From Apoda limacodes (Eukaryota > Arthropoda > Insecta > Lepidoptera > Limacodidae), in assembly GCA_946406115.1 (NCBI GenBank), contig OX291553.1:439001-503000 (forward strand): a stretch of DNA of 64,000 bases. The letters are read 5' to 3'. The translations under genes and the position numbers were made by a program. Numbering within the stretch: position 1 is the stretch's first letter; the number at the start of each line of letters is the position of its first letter. The notes beneath the pieces are model-generated. The model was not told the origin of the DNA. It did no database searches and was given only the letters and a program-made list of their open reading frames with translations. Below, one piece after another: positions 10,018 to 20,276 of the stretch.

Positions 10018-11284
10018 TTTGAAAAGTTCGTCATTTTGACACTAACTTCTTGTCCAAATCTTGGAGCTTTCCGTCAAGCAACTGCTGTGAACTTGCTCAA
10101 ACTAATTCATGAAGCTATTTACTGGTCAACAAAATGTAAAGAGTCTGAAACAATAAAAAATATCTTAAGAAAAGCGCTGTTAAAGGTACAGTTTTTAGAG
10201 TTTAAATTATCTTTTATGTGAATGTTTTTGCTACCTAGTATGATTGAACATATACTGAAGTTTATTTAAATATAACTATGATGCAGTTGCGATAAGTTGC
10301 ACTTGTTTAAAAATACCAATTATGACAAAAAATCCAATATTTTTAGGCATGTTGTTTGACTGCATGGTATGACATAAGTAAGATCTCCTAATAAACAAAA
10401 CGGATTACATAATGTTGTACATACCTTGATTGATAGAATCCATGGCAATTTTGTATCTCGAATCACTTTGAACATAAATTATGACACGAGAGACGAGTGT
10501 TGTAAACAAGAGCTAGGTTCCGACTGCCCGTGTGGCGGACGTGGACTCGGGAGCATGTAGAAATTTTGCCTAGTGACTCGCTGATTTATAAGATTAAGTT
10601 TTAAGTCTAGTAGAATATTTTGAGAAATTTGACATTTGGCCAGGTTTTTGGTTGTTTTACCACTCTGTGCGCTGCCACCATGAAGTGAGTGAAACTCAAG
10701 GCATCCGATTTGACACTGATTTATTTAGAGGAAGTGAAAGCAGTTACAAACTGGCTCGCTGCAACATTCATTGTTATCAACATGCATATGTAGCTACTAT
10801 ACGTAAACCTAAAACAAATACATTTCAATAGGTTCTTAGAACACAGATTTTGAAAAGCACCATCATATTTGATTACAAAATGTTGCTTAGGATGTTGCGA
10901 AAATATGACAATAATTAAAGATTCAATATCTAACTAACTAACTAATAATCTTAGGTAGGTTTATTTCGTCACAATACGATACCTATAATACAAATATTAA
11001 TAAAAACACCACATTTAAATACCTAATAAATATCCACAATAGATTTCAAGCCGCCATTTGTAATCGCCAAGCTTATCCGCAGGGTCTAGGCGAACGCAAG
11101 TTCTACGAATATCAAAAAGGAATCGCCTTTGTAAAGTTGCAATATGGCTACCTAATGTATTGACGACTTTCGTTTCGGCTCTCTACAGTGGCTTGACGAT
11201 GGTCCCGATAGCAAGTTACGTCATAAACTTTATGTTCATACATTTTGTTCGATCCCATTTTTTTTTTCGTGACGCTAAATTTTA
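10018..11284. other. No recognised feature
   Basis: A 61-codon open frame (10036-10221) has no features that suggest coding. The rest is AT-rich unique-looking sequence without terminal repeats. Confidence 0.5.
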
Positions 11285-11425
11285 AAAGTCTAAGCCCCCA
11301 AGGGCCTTAGACAAGTTACAATCGAAAAATCGTGCAATATCGCTATAGAGATAGCATTTTCGAAACAATCGTTTCGAATAGAATTGGAATGCGTGTAGAT
11401 CCATGAATTAGGGTAGTTTTATGTA
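11285..11425 (+). repeat. Dispersed repeat, 'ttatcgaaaatcgct' family, 5' portion
   Basis: The segment 'acaagttacaatcgaaaaat', 'cgtgcaatatcgctatagag' and 'cgttttcg'-like motifs match the reverse complement of about 13985-14115. It lacks the 'gccaattatcgaaaatcgct' end seen in the other two copies. The following 11426-11964 shows nothing recognisable. Confidence 0.45.
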
Positions 11426-11964
11426 CAACAATTAGGGATGAAGATGAGGCAGTCAGGGTTTATGGCAAATTAGCAGGTGGACTTAGCAAAATCTAGCTAG
11501 CTTGGTTACAAGTGAAATGCGTTAAACAAATAGCACAAGTAACTAATAACTACCAACTAAATATGAAAATATATCTAATTTATACTATAAAGAAAGTTCA
11601 TTTGTATGTGGTAATGTAGATGTCATGACAAGGTCATGCAACTGACACGAAGCATTACACATTTAACTATACAGCTTAAATAACGCTATGTCAAGGGGTT
11701 TTCTACACCCACGATTATCACTACAGTACTATTTTAAATAAAATCAAAGATGACGCATTCCAATGATGCTTGTATAGGGTATAACCATTTGACTTGCAGC
11801 GTGTAACGATCTAGCTGGTCGCCAGCGTAGTGTGGCGAAGTAGGGAATCGTACCAACATAACCATTTTAAGGTTAGATTAATATTTATTTTTAGTAAATT
11901 TATATATTATTTGATATTAAGTATTCTGTATCTATGTACTCAGTATGGAAATACAACAAGGTGT

Positions 11965-12420
11965 GACACAGGGACCTGTCGATATTGTGTGTGTGCCTAG
12001 ATCACAGCGGCCACACTCGTATATTTGCGTGCCTATACAGATCTCATAGCAGTGGCTCGGACGTAGCTCAAATTTTCACGCACCTGAGTTTGACAGCTGA
12101 CCTAGAGCAATATCCCACAGCAGAACTAGTATAAGACTTCAACGCCCACCATCGTGAGTGGCTCAGTTCTCGAACCAATAACTATGCAGGTACATCTGCT
12201 CATGAATTGGCTTTGACCTATGGATTCTCTCAGCTCTACTATTCTCCAACGAGAATACCAAATATAGAGGACCATACGAGCTCCTTACTGGACCTTCTGC
12301 TGACTACACGTCCGGACGAATATTTTGTCTCAGTGGATGCGCCTCTAGGCTCCTCGGACCACTGTCTCGTTCGGATTGAAGTGTCATTGCACACAACCCG
12401 ATCCATCTAGGCCATCTCTC
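11965..12420 (+). pseudogene. LINE endonuclease fragment (copy 1)
   Basis: The apurinic-type endonuclease of the LINE nicks target DNA so that reverse transcription can start there. Here only its second half remains. Frame pieces read ISAHELALTYGF-like sequence, then HTSSLLDLLLTTRPDEYFVS and VDAPLGSSDHCLV (12207-12410); the S-D-H motif is the conserved catalytic/metal motif near the domain end. The 'LGDFN' motif present in copy 2 is destroyed here by a substitution giving a stop. The 5' part is frameshifted and cannot be translated. Confidence 0.7.
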
Positions 12421-13797
12421 ATCATCTAGGATCCGAATATTTCTGAGGTAAAACACAAATTAAATACTGCCTCGAGGTTCAGTAAGAAAGCAACTGCAAA
12501 AGCAATATTCCAATTCATCGGCAAAATAGGTGGGTGAACTGCGAGTTATCGATCTGGGAGTCATGCTTTCTGGTCGCTTGCCAAAGCTGCCGAAGGGAAC
12601 TTTTGCCAGTCGTCGTTACCACCACTGCGAAAGACCGATGGTGACTTGGCCCATAGTGCTAAAGAGAAAGCCGACCTACTGGGCAGTCTCTTTGTTTCAA
12701 ACTCGAATATGAACGATGAAGGCGCTGCACCACCTAGGTACTATACCGTGGTGTGGTAAGACCATGCCGGAAATCTCCATAGCACAGCAGGAGGTCCGGC
12801 GGGCATTGCTTTCTCTAGACGTTCATAAGTTGAGTGGGCCAGATGGTAAACCAGCAGTGGTGCTTAAGCAGTTTGCTCATGAGTTATGTCCTATACTCAC
12901 GCGCTTCTTCGCGCTTTCCTACCACATTAGACAATTTTTGTCTTCATGGAAGACTGCGATTTACCGGCCTGTCGCTATTACCACTCTCCTCTCCAAGGTG
13001 ATGGAGCGTGTGATAAAAACACAGCTTCTAAGATACCTGGAAGAACGTGACCTGGCCAGTGATTGTCTCGGCTTTGGCTTTTGTCACGGTAGCTCGACCT
13101 TCTAGTGTATCGTAGTGTATCTCGCACACCGATGGGTACTAGCCATTGAGAGTCAGGGGGATGCGTTGGCCTGTAGCCTCGACATAACGAAGGCGTTTGA
13201 TCGGGTCTGGCACCGGGATCTTCTATCGAAATTGCCTTCTTACGTAGTGCCCGTGGGTTTGTGCAAATGTGTGGCTAGCTTTATGTCCGGCAGACGGTAG
13301 TTGACGGTAGTTGCTCTGATAGCATGGACATTAATGCAAGGCTCTGTGCTGTCTCCTACGCTGTTTTTACTGCAAATCAATGACATGTTGGACATCAACA
13401 ACATGATGACAGTACTGGAGATGCTTATCACACGGGTTGTGCAATCATCCCTCGCTCCGTTGTGGAGAAAAACCGCGGAGAAGTTGTGTCTCAAATCGAG
13501 ACCACACTGTCCAAGGTCTTTGACTAGGGGCGGGTAAACTTGGTGCGATTCAACCCCATAAAGACACAAGTCTGCGCGTTCACCGCTAAGAAAACCCCAT
13601 TCACTGTAGTCCTACAATTCCAGAACACTCCCCTCTTCATCTCCAAGAGCATTGGGATCCTTGGTGTTGACATCTCCAGTGATGTTCAGTTCCGAGATCA
13701 TTTGCAAGGCAAGGATATGCTGGCATCCAAAAAGCTAGGTGTACTCAACAGAGCGAGGTAGTACTTCACGTCGGGGCAGAGGTTGCTGCTTTACAAG
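12421..13797 (+). pseudogene. LINE reverse transcriptase fragment (copy 1)
   Basis: Broken frames follow the order of a jockey-group reverse transcriptase: RRALLSLDVHKLSGPDG (fingers, 12716-13105), YRPVAITTLLSKVMERVIKT, SLDITKAFDRVWHRDLLSKL (palm motif A, 13115-13300), then shifted remains of the V-P-Q motif and a lost YADD. The thumb region reads FNPIKTQVCAFTAKKTPF and SIGILGVDISSDVQFRDH (13540-13761). The enzyme copies LINE RNA at the target nick. Several stops and indels, and loss of the YADD box, leave it inactive. It preserves the fingers segment deleted from copy 2. Confidence 0.8.
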
Positions 13798-13914
13798 TAG
13801 TGAATTAATGTATTTCAACTTGTAATAAAATAAATATCCATATTAATTTAATTGTACCAATCTATGCTAGATTTAATGTATAAAAATTGACATGTAAATT
13901 TGAATTTATGAATT

Positions 13915-14115
13915 AAGAAACATTAGCGATTTTCGATAATTGGCACAGATAATGAAGAGTTATCCAGCCGACGCCCAGGATACAGCGTTTTCGGTACATT
14001 AGGAATAAGTTTACCGCAATCGTTTCGAAAACGCTTTCTCTGTAGCGATACTGCACGATTTTTTTTATGTAACTTGTACTAATATCCCTGTGGGCAGCTT
14101 GCCACAATATTTTCA
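13915..14115 (-). repeat. Dispersed repeat, 'ttatcgaaaatcgct' family, most complete copy
   Basis: On the minus strand it reads from 'acaagttacataaaaaaaat', through 'cgttttcgaaacgattgcgg', 'acgctgtatcctgggcgtcg' to 'gccaattatcgaaaatcgct'. It joins the two partial copies at 11285 and 5745 into one consensus order. The open frame over it (13913-14116) is incidental. Confidence 0.5.
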
Positions 14116-14197
14116 TGTCATAGTGACGGCCATGGATTCAGGTCTTTTAGCCTAGCAAAACACGTACAATATGGGAAATTTTTAACTATGAGTCGGT

Positions 14198-14396
14198 TGC
14201 AATACAGATAAAACAATTTATTAAGTTATTAAAGCACTTCAAGTATATATTTGTATTTTTATTATATTTTCATTTTAACTTTTATATATTTTTAAAATAA
14301 TAAAACATGTAACTATGACAACTAATGTCATGAAGTTATAATCTAAGTATTTAGTTTTTCAATGAAGGTCGTATATCTTCACATCCCCTTTTCTTA
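14198..14396 (-). repeat. Copia 3' LTR and polypurine tract
   Basis: On the minus strand the purine run AATAAGAAAAGGGGA (14384-14398) is followed immediately by TGTGAAGATATACG, and the LTR ends CTGTATTGCA at 14198. A purine tract abutting TGT…CA is the standard 3' LTR arrangement. The LTR is 186 bp. The matching 5' LTR pieces are at 18161-18258 and 31022-31108. Confidence 0.75.
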
Positions 14397-14399
14397 TTA

Positions 14400-15720
14400 G
14401 ACTTGAAGTCCAATCTTTGAGATAAAGTAATTGAATCTTGGACCATAAAGACGTTTTGTTAACATGTCTGCAAGCTGGTATTGTGCAGCAACTTGCTGGA
14501 CAATTAGGTCTCCATTCATAACACATTCTATTACATAAAAATGTATTAAGTGTATGTGCTTGGTTCGTCTATGATATTCATATCGGATTATAGGCTAACT
14601 TGACTGCAGATTCATTATCGATGCATAGCATTATTATTTTTAATCCGTAATGTCCATTAAATCTCGTAAGAGTCTTTTTAGCCATATAATTTCTTGAGCT
14701 GTTTCACTTACAGCAACTATTTCGGCTTCAGTTGTGGAAAGCGCCACCGAGATTTGTTTTTGGCTTTTCCAACCAATTGCAGTGGAAGCATACAAGCAAA
14801 TGCCTGTAGTTGAGTGTCCTATCTCAGGATTTCCTCCATAATCTAGATCGGAATAACATAACAGCTCTTTTTCTCCTTTACTGTTAAAAATTAAACCTTT
14901 TTCTTAAGTTCCTTTGAGATATCTTAAAATACGTTTCACGGCAACCACATTTTATCTAGAAGGATGTCAAGATATCTATTTCGATATGGGAATGTGACTT
15001 TATCATGTTCTCCATTTTTCTCAAGTTTAATTGCAGGAGATGCTACTGGCTTGCAATTTGTCATACCATATTTTTCTAGAACTTTATGTAGGCTTTCTGT
15101 GAAATTACGATTCTACCATCTTTTGTTTTGCTTATTTCCATACCTAGAAAATAATTGACAGGCTTAGATCTAATTTTAAATTTAATTTTTATTTCACTTA
15201 TAAACTCTTCTCCAGCTGTTCCAAATAATGCCATCAATCCATCATCTACGTAAAGACCAATAATTATTTTTGAATTGTCTGTTACTTTTGTATATAGACA
15301 GGGATCTGCTTCGCTTCTTTTAAAATCAGCATTTATTAGGTAACTGTGAATACAATGCGTTCCAGCACCTAGGTGCTTGTTTTAATCCGTAGAGATACTT
15401 TTTTAATCTACAGACCCTACTTTCCCTTTTGGTACTTTCACACCTTCTGGTGGTGCAATGTAAATCTCCTCTTCTACCTTGCCATTCAGAAATGCAGTTG
15501 TGACGTCAAATTGTTTTAGCTGCAGATTTTCAGCAGCAGCAACTCCAATGATAGTTCTAATCGAAGTAAGGTGCGCAACGGGACTGAACCTTTTGTTATA
15601 ATCGACCCCGTCTTGTTGTGAAAACCCTTTTGTTACTAATCTGGCTTTATATCGTTCAACAGTGTCATCCGGATTGATTGATTGATTTTGAAAATACACT
15701 TATTTGGTAAAGCTTTTTTG
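14400..15720 (-). pseudogene. Copia reverse transcriptase and RNase H remnant
   Basis: Reverse transcriptase and RNase H convert the element RNA to DNA in virus-like particles. The frame at 15403-15699 reads ERYKARLVTKGFSQQDGVDY, then FSPVAHLTSIRTIIGVAA and FDVTTAFLNGKVEEEIYI, the Copia RT start with its D-x-x-x-AFLNG motif A. Downstream (lower coordinates) the frame breaks, but in pieces YGLKQAPR and then RNase H SDLDYGGNPEIGHSTTG, ALSTTEAEIVAVSETAQE and HRRTKHIHLIHFYV are readable to about 14400. Multiple stops and shifts; the active-site Y-V-D-D box is not recognisable. Confidence 0.8.
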
Positions 15721-15740
15721 CCTTTTGGTAAATCTGTGTA

Positions 15741-17250
15741 TTATATTTCTGGAAAATTTGTTGGAACAATGGGTTTTTCGTATATAGTTTCTGCTATTGC
15801 GATTGCATAACCGTGAAAGAATTTAGGAGGTCCAATTTTTGATCTGTCCCTCAAAGTCATCCTAGGGAGACTATCTTCCCGTACTTCTCTTGATGTTTTA
15901 ATTTCATTTATTTCAAATGTTTCATTTGGATCTTCTGTATGACTTACATCATTGGTTAGATCATTATGTTCATAAGAATCAACATGGTCTTCAATATAAT
16001 CTTGATTGTTTGCATTGTGGTCTTGTTCAATAAGATTTTGGTCTTCATTGTTGTAATCTAAAAATTCACATATACCGTCAACGGTGTCTTCTTCAATCAC
16101 TTTATTAAAAGTTTCATTTTGTGTTGGCTAGCGGAGAATAGATATAATTTCACTTTCTATGTTCTCAGCTTCCAACTTATTTTCATAGAACAGTTTTGAA
16201 TGACTCGTACATCTTTTGAGATAATTATTTTATTATTATAGGGCACATATATTCTGAATGCCTTTGATTGTGTTGAATAACCAGCAAACATACCAACTAA
16301 GGTTTTTGGTGAAAACTTGTGACCACCAGGACCTTTTTTTAAAATGAAGGTTTTAGATCCTAATGTGTACAAATGATTAACGCATGGAGTTCTTCTAACC
16401 CACCTTTGAAATGGTATTTCGTTATTAATGATTTCCCTTACGGTTATGTTCGACAAGTAGTATGCAGTAAACACTGCTTCAGCCCATAGACATAGAGGTG
16501 CTTTTGGCTCTATCAACATACCCCGAGCTTTTTCAACAAGTGTTCGGTTTTTTCTTTCAGCTATGCCATTTTGACTTGGTGTATATGTAGCTGTCAATCT
16601 TCTTGTTATGCCATTTTCTTTGAGAAATGTTTTAAATTCGTTATTTACATATTCAGTTCCGTTATCTGTTAGTAGGCATTTTACTTTTTATTCCGTATAA
16701 TTTTCTACTTCATTTTTGTATTCCTGGAACATAGTTAATACTTCATTTTTATTCTTGATAAAGTAGACTCTACAATGTCGACTGTAATCGTCAATGAAAG
16801 TGAGGATGTATTTATTTCCATTTAGTGATGGTGTCTGAATTTGTCCACATACATCGCTATGTATTATTTCCAGTCGTTGAGTTGTACGGGGAGGAATATT
16901 TTCAGTTTTTCGTTCTGAAGCTCTATTAAGTTTAGCTTGAATACTGCTTTCGCAGTTCCCAACAGATTCATTAATATCGAAATTTAAGCCAACTAATAAG
17001 CCTTTTCTAAGTGTTAACTTTAAATCTCCTTTATTCAGGTGGCCTAATTTTCTATGCCACTCTTCAATTTTATTCAACTTTAATGTTTCTTGAACAACAT
17101 TAGTATTATTTTCGGATTTTGTTAGTAAATTTCTTTTTGCTTTTAGCATTTCTTTGTTCTTTGAATCTTCAATAATAGCTTCTTTCTTTGTGAATAGTAC
17201 CATATTTCCTTTCAGTAATTTTTCCAACTGATAAAAGATTTACAGCCAAG
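15741..17250 (-). pseudogene. Copia integrase and acidic linker
   Basis: Integrase inserts the cDNA into the chromosome. Frame 16688-17227 carries the pre-integrase block EEWHRKLGHLNKGDL, then HSDVCGQIQ with the first catalytic Asp and FIDDYSRHCRVYFI. Frame 16157-16597 carries TATYTPSQNGIAERKNRTLV, including the Asn-Gly and catalytic Glu region, and ends in GSKTFILKKGPGGHKF. Frame 15741-16100 is the acidic linker that joins integrase to RT and ends LRDRSKIGPPKFF. The second Asp region falls between frames at 16600-16690. Frames are separated by shifts, so no intact protein. Confidence 0.82.
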
Positions 17251-17254
17251 GAAG

Positions 17255-18134
17255 TTACGTATAGTGTCTTTGGTAGTTCAACTTTTCCATTTTCAATGTA
17301 ATTGAGGCTTGTCCCCTTGCTTCTATTTTTGTTGAAACATTTTTCGATGCTAGGTTTTTTTTAAGTGCAATTTTTAAGTGAGTCATGTGTGACGTACAAC
17401 CACTGTCCATAATCCAAGCATCATTTCTACTTCTATTTTCTTTAGACATAAAGCAAAAATGTTTGAGTACCTTTTGGTTATCTTTCTTATTTTTGTACTC
17501 TTTTTTAAATGGCTTATTTTTATTTTTAAACCAACATTTTTGTGTATGATACACATTTTGCATGTTTTGCAAAAAGAATAAAATGTTTCTTCTTGATTGC
17601 TAACGCTCGTGCCAATTTAATTATTTTCGTCTTTAAATCTTCTGGTTTTGGAAATGTGTCTCGAGACTCAATGGCTACTCTAAAGTTTTCATGGTCCGGC
17701 TACAGAATGTAGAGCATTATTATTGATAAAAAGTCTTCGTTTATATTGATCTCTAGATCCTGTAATTTTTCAACCAGGTCCATGAACTTATTTAAGTGTT
17801 CGCCAACATCACCATTTGAATCTAGTTTGCAAAGTATTAGGCTTTTTAGCAAAGTGGCCTATCTGGCATAGATCGACATTAATTTATCCCATAGTTCTTT
17901 TGATGTTTTGCAATTTTTGATTTGCTTTATTTCAGATGGAGAAATTAAGAGAATTAATTTTGACCTTGTAATTTGAGCGTTTTCAGCATCTTCTTCTGGT
18001 GGGTTCTTGTTAACATATTTCCAGAATTTATTCTTAACAAGATACGCTTCCGTTTGTAATTATTTTTTCCGAGAGGTTCAATTTTGACAATTGACATTTT
18101 TATTCGATTATTTATGTAAACGCTCTGCTGCCAT
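17255..18134 (-). pseudogene. Copia gag and protease remnant
   Basis: The minus-strand ATG at 18134 begins MAAER, just inside the 5' LTR, as expected for gag. Broken frames read KLILLISPSEIKQIKNCKTS and KELWDKLMSIYA (17870-17960), the central block of Copia gag that builds the particle. Towards 17255 the frame 17255-17572 has NDAWIMDSGCTSHMTH; D-S-G is the active site of the aspartic protease that matures gag-pol. A zinc-knuckle C-x2-C…H is only partly visible near 17560. Several stops interrupt it. Confidence 0.75.
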
Positions 18135-18160
18135 GTTAAATTTTTAAGTGTGAGTGGAGA

Positions 18161-18258
18161 TGCAATACAGATAAAACGATTTATTAAGTTATTAAAGCAC
18201 TTCAAGTATATATTTTTATTATATTTTCATTTTACCTTTTATATATTTTTAATATAAC
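18161..18258 (-). repeat. Copia 5' LTR, inner (3') part, with BEL target site
   Basis: 'tgcaatacagataaaacgat' onward repeats the 3' LTR start at 14198. Similarity ends at the BEL insertion. The last five bases, ATAAC (18254-18258), are repeated at 31022-31026, the BEL target duplication. Confidence 0.75.
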
Positions 18259-18385
18259 TGTCGAGAGGGACGCTGTAGATGCTATATATTTTATCTTCGT
18301 GTGGACGCTCTTCAGTAAAATTTGCAAAATAATGCGAATAACTGTTTGTTTAATATAAAATACAAAAAAAAGATTGAAATGTGTC
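18259..18385 (-). repeat. BEL 3' LTR, truncated
   Basis: 'tgtcgagagggacgctgtag' to 'agattgaaatgtgtc' matches the first 125 bp of the right-hand LTR at 30749-30875 with few differences. The other half is missing; unrelated sequence follows at 18386. The outer terminus is intact (minus strand …CTCGACA). Confidence 0.8.
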
Positions 18386-18483
18386 TGTGTTAATCTTAAA
18401 CCTCACCACATATCATCAAGGGGGAGGGGGGGTTGAAAAATGCTAAAAAAAACCTCACGTGATTAATGGACGGCCCCTAAGTG
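18386..18483 (-). repeat. Short repeat fragment between BEL LTR and pol
   Basis: It contains 'gggggaggggggg' and, on the minus strand, 'gggccgtccattaatcacgt'. The 'ggccgtccattaat' motif is common in insect MITE-like repeats. It replaces the end of the BEL integrase and half of the 3' LTR, so a deletion accompanied or followed its arrival. Confidence 0.4.
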
Positions 18484-19469
18484 GGAGTTAAACGCTCAGC
18501 GGGCAGATTACCCATAATTGGATGTAAAGTGTTACCTTTCAGTCTTTCAGTCGCTTACACAACAGACAGTCGTGTACTGTTTTACGTGCGACGTTCCGTC
18601 CTCCTATAGGCCACTACTGTTGACGTATTTCATATAAAAGTGATTGCGGGGCGGCGTGGAATAAACGTTTATGCTCGTGACGCATAAACAAAACAGTAAA
18701 TTCATGTTTTGAATTTAATAATATAGGATGCTTTTTATTATATTGAAAGAGACTAGAATTTTTTAAGCGACCGCCTACACGAATTAAATTATCATTTTTA
18801 TCAATAAATAAATTTAATTTTGCTAACGGAGATTGCAATTTATGCGATTTATTTGTAGCTATTAAATGATAAGCATCTTTGTACGATTCCATTTGGGATA
18901 ACTTGGCTAAACGTATCTCGGACTCTGTCAGTTCATCCACACTGAGATCACCATTTAGCCTATTAATTTTAGAATTCCTTGCATAATAAATAAAACGAAG
19001 AACATACGCAAAAGTGCGTCTCAATCGATTAAACTGAGAGAATCGCGAGAATGAAGAGCATTCGCGTTCGTTGTTACATGAAAGAACGGCAGACGACTTG
19101 ACTTCGGGCAAGTCTGTTTGTATTATATTTTGACTAAAATTTAACGGCCTCATTACGGTCGAAATCAAGGCCATGAAGAAAGTGAGGTCCCTCCAACCAC
19201 ATTTTGGCTCCGCCAACCTAACACTATAGTTGAATCGGTCCAAAAATAAACTTTATTGAAGTTACAATGGAGCGATTCACGTATTTTTGAATAAAGAAGT
19301 GCGCCTAGGACAGCACCGCACAATTCAAGCCTGGGTACACTGGCAGGTTTTATCGGTGCGACTTTAGATTTAGCGCACAACAGCCTACAACATACTGTAT
19401 TATGTACTGTGATAGTGCGCAAGTATGCGCATGCTGCGTATGCCTCCTGAGACGCATCCGTTAATATAT
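18484..19469 (-). pseudogene. BEL pol: RNase H start and integrase zinc domain
   Basis: From the right on the minus strand: DASQEAYAACAYLRTITV, then KSKVAPIKPASVPRLELCGA and VYFWTDSTIVLGW (BEL RNase H start with its Asp residues). A deletion then joins to LPEVKSSAVLSCN and KLNLFIDKNDNLIRVGGRL (18614-19243), leading to QSLLYEIRQQ, a stop, and WPIGGR with C-x2-C (VHDCLLCKRL), the zinc-binding start of integrase. It ends at AERLTPT before the integrase core. The frame is broken by at least three stops or shifts. It belongs with the RT at 20277-22055 across the LTR palindrome. Confidence 0.8.
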
Positions 19470-20276
19470 GTGTGTTATTATAATACAGACCATATAAAAT
19501 TATAGAAGATTAAATACCGATACCGCAATCCGCTGTTTTTATTGAATCTGTGTGTGTTAGCTCCATCATCAAGACCTATCTCCGAAACAGAACCGACACA
19601 GCCAACCGCCATCCGCTACAGCAACCGCTGCACCTCTCTCTCCGCATTTGAATTGAACTGACGCCCGATTCCGCGAACATTTTTGGTCTAGTGCTGGTGG
19701 CCCTCTTGGCTTTTCTTCCAGGATGATCCCACGATCTCGGTGGGACCTCCAAAAATGTTCGCGGAATCGGGCGTCAGTTCAATTCAAATGCGGAGAGAGA
19801 GGTGCAGCGGTTGCTGTAGCGGATGGCGGTTGGCTGTGTCGGTTCTGTTTCGGAGATAGGTCTTGATGATGGAGCTAACACACACAGATTCAATAAAAAC
19901 AGCGGATTGCGGTATCGGTATTTAATCTTCTATAATTTTATATGGTCTGTATTATAATAACACACGCGGTGTCGCAGTGCGTCTTCGGCAAGCGGGGCGG
20001 GGGGCGCTTCAGTGCGCGCGGTGCGTTCGTGACGGCTAGCTTGGTACAACTGTCTGTCGATGCAGCGGGCGGCTTGCAAGGCGCTGGCGGCCTTGGGTAC
20101 CTTTCCATCGTAGGTGTCGGTGTCGGTATGGTCACGTAGTCTTGTACATTGGGTCCCGTAGAATTATGTCAGTTATAAATAACGTACGGTCGGTAGTCGG
20201 GTATAGGGAATTTATTTATTTATAATAAGAAAATATATGCGAGCAAATTCGAGGGGCGAATTTTAGCGAACAATAT
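19464..20276 (-). mobile_element. Palindromic pair of foreign LTRs inserted in BEL pol
   Basis: A full LTR lies on the minus strand at 19756-20272 (517 bp, TGTTCGCTAAAATT…CCGCGAACA). Its last 210 bp are repeated in the opposite orientation at 19470-19679. With adjoining bases this makes two 217-bp arms (19470-19686 and 19749-19965) that appear perfectly complementary, separated by a 62-bp spacer. The BEL frame reads into the insert at both sides (…ELHI / LTDASQ…), and 'atat' occurs at both edges. The host LTR element of this family is otherwise absent. The arrangement could form a hairpin or cruciform. Confidence 0.8.

Larger units (their letters stand above)
11965..13797 (+). mobile_element. 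Jockey-type LINE, copy 1, truncated at both ends
   Basis: Collinear with the better-preserved copy at 24853-27892. It starts at 'gggacctgtcgatattgtg' inside the endonuclease domain and stops at 'ttgctgctttacaagta' before the end of the reverse transcriptase. About 250 bp around 12405-12430 are missing relative to copy 2, whereas about 510 bp (12492-13000) lost from copy 2 are retained here. There is no A-tail and no visible target duplication. Confidence 0.8.

Noticed and set aside
19938..20139. Two overlapping 65-codon frames on opposite strands
   Set aside because: They lie inside the foreign LTR and are mirror frames of GC-rich non-coding sequence.
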